A stretch of DNA of 64,000 nt, taken from a virus. The translations under genes and the position numbers were made by a program. Location of the stretch: IMG/VR virus record IMGVR_UViG_3300031951_000015, positions 1-64,000 of that record; one strand, written 5' to 3'. Below, piece by piece: positions 59,734 to 64,000 of this stretch. A model generated the notes under the pieces. It worked only from the letters and a program-made list of their open reading frames with translations. It did no database searches and was not told where the DNA came from. The stretch's first letter is position 1; each line of letters starts with the position of its first letter.

Positions 59734-59792
59734 CGATTTGACACAAATGCCAGAATGACACCAAAAATAAGACCAGTAGCGAACAGTTTCAT
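59730..59792 (-). CDS. Tiny membrane peptide, 20 aa (uncertain)
   Basis: MKLFATGLIFGVILAFVSNR is a single membrane helix with clean start and stop between two genes. Such mini membrane proteins are frequent in cyanophages, but the length gives little statistical support. Confidence 0.4.
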   Translation of the reverse strand: MKLFATGLIFGVILAFVSNR

Positions 59793-59793
59793 T

Positions 59794-59943
59794 TCAGAAG
59801 ATCGGAACAATTTCAACATTAGTGAATCCTTCTTGAATGACATGTTTTTCCCAAAATGATGCATCCTCAATTTTATAGAATGTTGCAACTTGTTTGGATT
59901 GTTTGTTCTTTTTGTTTTTCAGGTAAATCACTTGGTACTTCAT
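59794..59943 (-). CDS. Small basic protein, 49 aa
   Basis: 49 residues, MKYQVIYLKNKKNKQSKQVA then EDASFWEKHVIQEGFTNVEI. Strand-helix-strand. Overlaps the upstream membrane gene by 71 bp. Confidence 0.6.
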   Translation of the reverse strand: MKYQVIYLKNKKNKQSKQVATFYKIEDASFWEKHVIQEGFTNVEIVPIF

Positions 59944-60163
59944 AAAAATGTAAATGAATGGTTTCTCCGTCGTTCCAGTGTCTTAAGACTCCTGCAACAA
60001 TGAAAATATTAGTAAGAAGATAAGTGAGGAATATAACAGTCCGTATACTAGCAATGTAATCTGATTCGTTGTCATTTTTAGACGCTTTCTCCCCCAATGC
60101 TTTTGCCCACCAACGCCACAACGTTTTTCTCTTCTTCGTATACTGATTTTCTAGTTGTGACAT
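59873..60163 (-). CDS. Conserved cyanophage membrane protein, 96 aa
   Basis: 96 residues. Basic N-terminus NQYTKKRKTLWRWWAKALGE and a membrane segment TVIFLTYLLTNIFIVAGVLR followed by HW. The KKRKTLWRWWAKALGEKASK motif is familiar from cyanophage genomes. Overlaps the upstream gene by 86 bp in another frame. Confidence 0.75.
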   Translation of the reverse strand: MSQLENQYTKKRKTLWRWWAKALGEKASKNDNESDYIASIRTVIFLTYLLTNIFIVAGVLRHWNDGETIHLHFYEVPSDLPEKQKEQTIQTSCNIL

Positions 60164-60365
60164 ACTTTAATTCATTCCATTGATTATGGTAACATAAAAC
60201 TAACAATCTGTCATTACGATGAAGACGACAGGCATTGTAATTTTGCAAATCCTTTGGTTGAACAGATGCTTCAATTGTAATATATTCATCACTCTTAAAG
60301 TATACCCATCCCTCAACACCTTTTGTCCATGTTACATAATCATTGACTTCAGGGATATAATTCAT
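60078..60365 (-). CDS. Conserved cyanophage protein, 95 aa
   Basis: 95 residues from MNYIPEVNDYVTWTKGVEGW. The VTWTKGVEGWVYF and EYITIEASVQPKD segments are familiar from cyanophage genomes. Beta-rich. Start at 60365 overlaps the upstream gene by 4 bp (ATGA). Confidence 0.75.
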   Translation of the reverse strand: MNYIPEVNDYVTWTKGVEGWVYFKSDEYITIEASVQPKDLQNYNACRLHRNDRLLVLCYHNQWNELKYVTTRKSVYEEEKNVVALVGKSIGGESV

Positions 60366-60649
60366 ACAAAACATGACTCCAATGCGGTTAGTTTTGGCAC
60401 CATTGCACTATAAGGTGTTGTATTTCTTATGTCCACCGATTGTCCAACACTTTTGGAGTTGATGGGGGAATGATAGGTTCTAGTTTTGGTGTTGTAGAAT
60501 CCCCAGATACAACAAACGGGATCACCACCATTGTAAATAAACCTACGCTGATAATGAATCCAAATTGCAACAACATTCTGTTTAAAGTCTGTCTGCTCAT
60601 AATAGTAACCTTTAGGTGCTTTATGTGGAAAATCAGTAATCATCTCCAT
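60362..60649 (-). CDS. Conserved cyanophage protein, 95 aa
   Basis: 95 residues. APKGYYYEQTDFKQNVVAIW, then CCIWGFYNTKTRTYHSPINS and the TTPYSAM end are familiar small-cyanophage motifs. Function unknown. Confidence 0.75.
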   Translation of the reverse strand: MEMITDFPHKAPKGYYYEQTDFKQNVVAIWIHYQRRFIYNGGDPVCCIWGFYNTKTRTYHSPINSKSVGQSVDIRNTTPYSAMVPKLTALESCFV

Positions 60650-60932
60650 ATTCTAATCCAGATTCAGCATTCATCATTTCAACAGTCGTTTGGAATTTTT
60701 TTGCGATGGTAAGATCATGAGTCTTTCCAATGTCGTAGATTGCTTCAACATCGTAGGTTGGTGCAGTAATCCAACTAAATCCCTTGCCAAAAGTATTATC
60801 AGGGTTGACCACATACCAATGGCAAGCAGTGTCAGGGACGAATACAGAACATTTTTTCCAGTCATTGTCCCATTGTGGCACTTGTACAAATGATAATGCA
60901 GCAAACAGAAAACCAAAAAGACTCAGAAACAT
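60633..60932 (-). CDS. Exported protein, 99 aa
   Basis: 99 residues. MFLSLFGFLFAALSFVQVPQ is a signal peptide or membrane anchor. The rest (WKKCSVFVPDTACHWYVVNP) has two Cys that could form a disulfide, consistent with export. Overlaps the next gene by 17 bp. Confidence 0.7.
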   Translation of the reverse strand: MFLSLFGFLFAALSFVQVPQWDNDWKKCSVFVPDTACHWYVVNPDNTFGKGFSWITAPTYDVEAIYDIGKTHDLTIAKKFQTTVEMMNAESGLEYGDDY

Positions 60933-61093
60933 CAGTTGTCAATAACAGCACGAAGATTATTGGGGTTATGTCCCAAAGAAAGATAATTATTCAACATAAG
61001 ATCACACTGTTCTTTTGTTAGTTTTTGTGCCTCATCATCAATCAAGGTCCATCCAGTGGTATACAATTCTTCAATACGATAGAGTTTTGTCAT
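60932..61093 (-). CDS. Small conserved cyanophage protein, 53 aa
   Basis: 53 residues. YRIEELYTTGWTLIDDEAQK then LTKEQCDLMLNNYLSLGHNP and NNLRAVIDN is a familiar small-cyanophage pattern. Function unknown. Confidence 0.75.
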   Translation of the reverse strand: MTKLYRIEELYTTGWTLIDDEAQKLTKEQCDLMLNNYLSLGHNPNNLRAVIDN

Positions 61094-61320
61094 GTGGTAA
61101 ATGCCTCCAGAATACCCGATTCATACTCATCAACAAGTGCAAACTTCTGAGAATTGACAACACGTTCCATAATACGATCTGTGTAACGATCATCAAATGA
61201 TTGTTCTTTTGAGAGAATCTCAAATGCTTCAGTGTCGTTACTTGCAATTAAATTGATTAGACCACCATATTCACTAGAAGGAAATGGCACCCAGTAATCA
61301 ATAATGTAAAGATACTTCAT
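61090..61320 (-). CDS. Conserved cyanophage protein, 76 aa
   Basis: 76 residues. YIIDYWVPFPSSEYGGLINL then ASNDTEAFEILSKEQSFDDR. Alpha/beta. Overlaps the downstream gene by 4 bp. Function unknown. Confidence 0.75.
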   Translation of the reverse strand: MKYLYIIDYWVPFPSSEYGGLINLIASNDTEAFEILSKEQSFDDRYTDRIMERVVNSQKFALVDEYESGILEAFTT

Positions 61321-61333
61321 CGGTTTTTGTAAA

Positions 61334-61504
61334 TTACTTTTTTATTTTAGAGGAATGATTCAAATTTGTCAACTGACGTTGAAGTTCAATTTGAATTGAC
61401 ATTAGATGAGAATATAGAAATTGTTGATACTCATTATCCTTTATCAATGATGTCAGATTATCAATTTGCATTAATGCGAGAATGAGTTTTGTTTGTTGAT
61501 TCAT
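61334..61504 (-). CDS. Small helical protein, 56 aa
   Basis: 56 residues, LILALMQIDNLTSLIKDNEY then QQFLYSHLMSIQIELQRQLT. Helical hairpin typical of small cyanophage proteins. ATGA overlap with the upstream gene. Confidence 0.7.
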   Translation of the reverse strand: MNQQTKLILALMQIDNLTSLIKDNEYQQFLYSHLMSIQIELQRQLTNLNHSSKIKK

Positions 61505-61683
61505 ATAAATTCTGCCATATAATAATCAACAGTTACTTCTAACTCGCTTGCTTTTTGTTCATAAAACAATTCAGTATACTTTTCTGCTTCTTGCCATTTC
61601 TGATGTGAATCAATTTCGGTTTCAGAATGTTTCATGAAATCTTCAAAAGCAGACATAAATTGCTGAATATCTTTTTCGTTCAT
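61501..61683 (-). CDS. Small acidic helical protein, 60 aa
   Basis: 60 residues, MNEKDIQQFMSAFEDFMKHS onward, helical and acidic. Overlaps neighbours by 4 and 1 bp. Function unknown. Confidence 0.7.
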   Translation of the reverse strand: MNEKDIQQFMSAFEDFMKHSETEIDSHQKWQEAEKYTELFYEQKASELEVTVDYYMAEFI

Positions 61684-61931
61684 CAGCAGGCACCGTTCAT
61701 AGGATTGACATTTTTAACTTCAGTGTTGAACCCAGTCACTTCCCAACCCAATCCAATGCGTTCATCCATCTCACGTTGAAAGTCACGCATCGTGATACAC
61801 TTGTAAGACATAGCATCAACACCACGAAACTTGAGCACTTTGAACATGTGACGAGTGCTATCTTTGACAGGAAAGTAATCCACAGTCATGGAGGGTTCAC
61901 CGTCAATCTTGGAGAAGGTAGACAGTTGCAT
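61683..61931 (-). CDS. Hypothetical protein, 82 aa
   Basis: 82 residues, MFKVLKFRGVDAMSYKCITM then RDFQREMDERIGLGWEVTGF. Alpha/beta; first gene of the operon after dyad promoter 14. Confidence 0.7.
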   Translation of the reverse strand: MQLSTFSKIDGEPSMTVDYFPVKDSTRHMFKVLKFRGVDAMSYKCITMRDFQREMDERIGLGWEVTGFNTEVKNVNPMNGAC

Positions 61932-61956
61932 CAGAGTCTCTCTCGATTACCTCTGT

Positions 61957-62015
61957 ATTATAGGTCAGAAAGAGGGCACCACATCGTTGCGTAGACCAGT
62001 TTGCGAACTGTCCAT
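61957..62015 (-). promoter_or_regulatory. Dyad-type promoter 14
   Basis: Dyad 61992-62015, TATAAT at 61957-61962, gap 29; the leader GAGGTAATCGAGAGAG resembles the start of the two candidate RNAs. Confidence 0.7.
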
Positions 62016-62168
62016 TTGTTCAAAAACTGAATAGAGTTTGTTATACAGTGCTGGAACACTTCCGTATTCCCGTGCAATCTGATGTTCCTCACGCAAAGTT
62101 AGAGTCTGTAGTGCAGATAGAATTACACCGATTTCATGCACATTCAGATTTACAATAGTTTCAGTCAT
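61965..62168 (-). CDS. Small protein, 67 aa
   Basis: 67 residues, MTETIVNLNVHEIGVILSAL then REEHQIAREYGSVPALYNKL. Two helices. The stop lies inside promoter 14. Function unknown. Confidence 0.7.
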   Translation of the reverse strand: MTETIVNLNVHEIGVILSALQTLTLREEHQIAREYGSVPALYNKLYSVFEQMDSSQTGLRNDVVPSF

Positions 62169-62318
62169 TTAATTCTCCATCATTGAATTAATTTTGTCAA
62201 TAATAATACTACATTCATCAGCATAATCTTCTTCTTCTAACATTCCTTCTTGCTCAACAGCGTCCAGAATGATCTCCCACTCACGTTCGGTAAAAAACTC
62301 TTTGATTGATTGTTTCAT
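62169..62318 (-). CDS. Small acidic protein, 49 aa
   Basis: 49 residues, MKQSIKEFFTEREWEIILDA then VEQEGMLEEEDYADECSIII. Helical, acidic. One-base overlap with the upstream exported gene. Confidence 0.7.
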   Translation of the reverse strand: MKQSIKEFFTEREWEIILDAVEQEGMLEEEDYADECSIIIDKINSMMEN

Positions 62319-62683
62319 CAGTCCCAAGATACATTTTCAAGAAGAACTCCAGGCATTACATAAGTCCAACCAGTTCCACCAGGTTTGTAATCCCACTTGT
62401 ATTCATATTTGTTGTGACTATCCCAAGTCATATATCCTTTTTCTTTATCAAATCGCCCCTTGATCGTCAGAGCAAACTTATTAGAGAAAATATTGCGAGT
62501 GCGAAGCGCACCGCTCTTTTCCCGAGTTTCAATCACAACACAAGTATCCTCAAAGAACTCAGTACCAGACTCAATTCCACAGGGAGTTTCATAGCGAAAC
62601 GGACGATACGTTGAAGTTTGCTGCTGTTGTGCGAATACAGGAGACGCAAGAAGAAAAAAGGAAAGAAAAATAGATTTCATCAT
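62318..62683 (-). CDS. Secreted protein with signal peptide, 121 aa
   Basis: 121 residues. MMKSIFLSFFLLASPVFAQQ is a classical signal peptide with an AxA-type site before QQQ. The mature part (CGIESGTEFFEDTCVVIETR) has two Cys and beta strands. It would act in the periplasm or thylakoid lumen. Driven by dyad promoter 15. Confidence 0.75.
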   Translation of the reverse strand: MMKSIFLSFFLLASPVFAQQQQTSTYRPFRYETPCGIESGTEFFEDTCVVIETREKSGALRTRNIFSNKFALTIKGRFDKEKGYMTWDSHNKYEYKWDYKPGGTGWTYVMPGVLLENVSWD

Positions 62684-62718
62684 TTGTGAGTCTGCTTGTG
62701 TCGGATAATGACCTTCAT

Positions 62719-62777
62719 ATTATACTGCCTGAGTCAAGCGGTTAGGAAAAAACTGTACCACTTCTGGAACTGGTACA
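62719..62777 (-). promoter_or_regulatory. Dyad-type promoter 15
   Basis: TATAAT at 62719-62724; dyad 62754-62777 with TGTACCA/TGGTACA ends, gap 29. Found by looking for a dyad at the distance set by the others. Confidence 0.7.
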
Positions 62778-63196
62778 TTCAGTTCGTCAAACAAATACTC
62801 AAGATATAGGGTTTCTTCTTGTTCCCGTGCCTCAATTTCGTGTGGTTGATGCCAATACTCATACTTCTCTACGGGTTCTTTAGAATAACACAATTTTCCA
62901 TAACGAACCCGCAACGAACCATCTACCCACTGCCGCATATGCGTCAGTTCATGCAAAAGAGTTTTTATATACAATTCCTCATTCATGTAAGTATCAAGTT
63001 CAATTTGAAATTCACGAGGACGATACTGCTTATCTATTATATCACAATATCCATTGACACCTTCACGTTTCAAACCACGATGAATAATATCAATGACAAT
63101 CTTATGGCGTGGAAAGAATTTATTCAGAAACCAAGCGGTAACATCCTCACAGACCCGTTTGCGATAACCGTATCCACAATGAATGAAGTAAGACAT
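62720..63196 (-). CDS. SprT-like zinc metalloprotease domain protein
   Basis: 158 residues from MSYFIHCGYGYRKRVCEDVT. H82-E-L-T-H86 is the HExxH zinc motif, followed by MRQW and a later HEIEA (near residue 123) that could give the third ligand. Layout and size fit SprT/minigluzincin-like proteases. Target unknown; in phages such proteins may degrade host or virion proteins. The longer frame to 63217 adds seven residues but no better start context. Confidence 0.8.
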   Translation of the reverse strand: MSYFIHCGYGYRKRVCEDVTAWFLNKFFPRHKIVIDIIHRGLKREGVNGYCDIIDKQYRPREFQIELDTYMNEELYIKTLLHELTHMRQWVDGSLRVRYGKLCYSKEPVEKYEYWHQPHEIEAREQEETLYLEYLFDELNVPVPEVVQFFPNRLTQAV

Positions 63197-63260
63197 TGCC
63201 CCCAATGCAAAAACCAAATGAAACTTGAAACAAACAGAAGTTTTTCTTTAGCAGTCATAC

Positions 63261-63719
63261 TCAACGAGCATAGAGATAAGAACCACACCAATCTGCATTC
63301 TCAAGCAACCATTCACGATCACTGATCAAACGCAGATCATAGCGAACACCTTTGGCGGGCGCTTTCCAACTGGAACTTTTGTAAACTTCACCAGTCTTCT
63401 TGTCAATGAAGCAGTGAACACTCCTGCTCCCATTTGCAACCATAATGATTTTGTGATACTTGCGACCCGTTTCAGGGTAGAACTCATAACCACAATTGCC
63501 GTTCTTCAGGTCAGTGATACATGCTTTGTGATACTCAACAGAGGTAACAGCACCAGCAAGAGAAAAAGTCAAAACAGACTGCTCATGAGACTTGATGCTG
63601 TAATCAATAAAGTTCTGACGCAGTGCCTCACAGAGAGCATAGGTGTGACCCAGAACTGCCTCTGCGATGTTCTTCCGTGCCTCTGCTTGGGCGGAGTAAT
63701 CAGCGAAGGTGGTCGTCAT
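63261..63719 (-). CDS. Conserved cyanophage protein, 152 aa
   Basis: 152 residues from MTTTFADYSAQAEARKNIAE. HCFIDKKTGEVYKSSSWKAP followed by AKGVRYDLRLISDREWL is a familiar motif set in T4-like cyanophages. Alpha/beta. Start at 63719 chosen because the -10 box lies just upstream. Confidence 0.75.
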   Translation of the reverse strand: MTTTFADYSAQAEARKNIAEAVLGHTYALCEALRQNFIDYSIKSHEQSVLTFSLAGAVTSVEYHKACITDLKNGNCGYEFYPETGRKYHKIIMVANGSRSVHCFIDKKTGEVYKSSSWKAPAKGVRYDLRLISDREWLLENADWCGSYLYAR

Positions 63720-63740
63720 CGGTTCGTTGCGTATGTGCTT

Positions 63741-63799
63741 ATTATAGGGCACCCAGAGGGGTCTGGGATGCCCCGTGTGCCAGTTGTTAGAGTGTCACT
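63741..63799 (-). promoter_or_regulatory. Dyad-type promoter 16
   Basis: Dyad 63776-63799 overlaps the stop of the prohibitin-like gene; TATAAT at 63741-63746, gap 29. A GC hairpin (63747-63775) fills the gap and may end the upstream gene. Confidence 0.75.
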
Positions 63800-64000
63800 T
63801 ATTCATTTGAAGAGTGGGCACAGGCATACCACCTTCTGTTGGAACATAAATGGTCACATTGCCTTTGTTGCTACCTTCTTCCAGTCCAGTAATGTAAAGA
63901 TACTGAAGATATTCACGATTATCTTTCAAACTGTTACCAATGATTTGGTTTGCTTTTGCAACACCTTGAGCACGAATCACCTCAGCATCAGCAAGTTGTT
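63795..64000 (-). CDS. Prohibitin/SPFH-like protein, C-terminal part (cut by window edge)
   Basis: 68 residues of the C-terminus are visible. LADAEVIRAQGVAKANQIIG followed by REYLQYLYITGLEE and a VTIYVPTEGG end is typical of SPFH/Band7 (prohibitin/stomatin) proteins: A-E-A-rich helix, then IxxY. Such genes occur in T4-like cyanophages. The membrane anchor and SPFH domain must lie beyond 64000. Confidence 0.75.
   Translation of the reverse strand, partial: QLADAEVIRAQGVAKANQIIGNSLKDNREYLQYLYITGLEEGSNKGNVTIYVPTEGGMPVPTLQMNK

Noticed and set aside
63120-63256. 44-aa frame overlapping the start of the metalloprotease
   Set aside because: It overlaps almost wholly with two better supported genes and has no recognisable features.
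1-64000. tRNA genes
   Set aside because: No stretch with a convincing cloverleaf (GGTTCRANNCC arm plus acceptor stem) was noticed on either strand; a tRNAscan-SE run would settle it.

Overview
The window is part of a T4-like myovirus genome that infects marine cyanobacteria (cyanomyovirus, Kyanoviridae-type). The evidence is a nearly continuous minus-strand block with T4 head, neck, tail and baseplate genes in cyanophage order. It also has the cyanophage-typical extras: speD, a giant gp7-position protein, a DUF4815-type tail protein, basic DUF5661-like proteins and a prohibitin-like gene. Both window edges cut genes (uvsW at the left, a prohibitin/SPFH-like gene at the right), so this is an internal slice of a larger genome.

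Layout. 1-1.8 kb: uvsW (partial), uvsY and a tail-tube-fold gene. 1.8-20.6 kb: head, packaging, neck and tail genes gp23, gp22, gp21, gp67-position gene, gp20, gp19, gp18, gp17, gp16, gp15, gp14 and gp13, with several cyanophage-specific virion genes between them. 20.6-44.8 kb: tail and baseplate block with a 2408-aa DUF4815-type protein, gp8, a 4123-aa giant protein in the gp7 position (with YHYH-like and dockerin-like segments), gp6 and gp25. 44.8-47.1 kb: accessory genes speD, an unknown 199-aa gene, a glycosyltransferase-like gene and an AbrB-like gene. 47.3-64 kb: an accessory region of about 45 mostly tiny minus-strand genes, visibly more GC-rich between 47.3 and 51.7 kb. Inside it lies a late-type cluster of three proteins with T4-like capsid-targeting leaders (56.3-57.5 kb), a KxDG ligase-like gene, an HExxH metalloprotease, and one isolated plus-strand gene preceded by seven 22-bp direct repeats and a 15-bp perfect hairpin.

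Regulation visible in the sequence. Structural genes and the capsid-targeted cluster carry T4-like late motifs (TATAAATA/CATAAATA, or the variant CTAAATA). The accessory region uses something different. Sixteen 24-bp dyads of the form TGTGNCAGTT-N4-AACTGNCACA lie 29-30 bp (one 31) upstream of TATAAT-like -10 boxes with no evident -35, usually overlapping the stop codon of the upstream gene. Two of them have a -10 box on the plus-strand side at the same distance, each followed by a related ~85-nt non-coding sequence that shows a compensatory change in a stem. A second repeated element, the odd palindrome TCTCG(A/T)CGAGA, is clustered at three loci and in one case sits in the spacer of a canonical promoter. 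These regulatory architectures, and the capsid-targeted putative ADP-ribosyltransferase-like protein, are the parts most likely to be undescribed.
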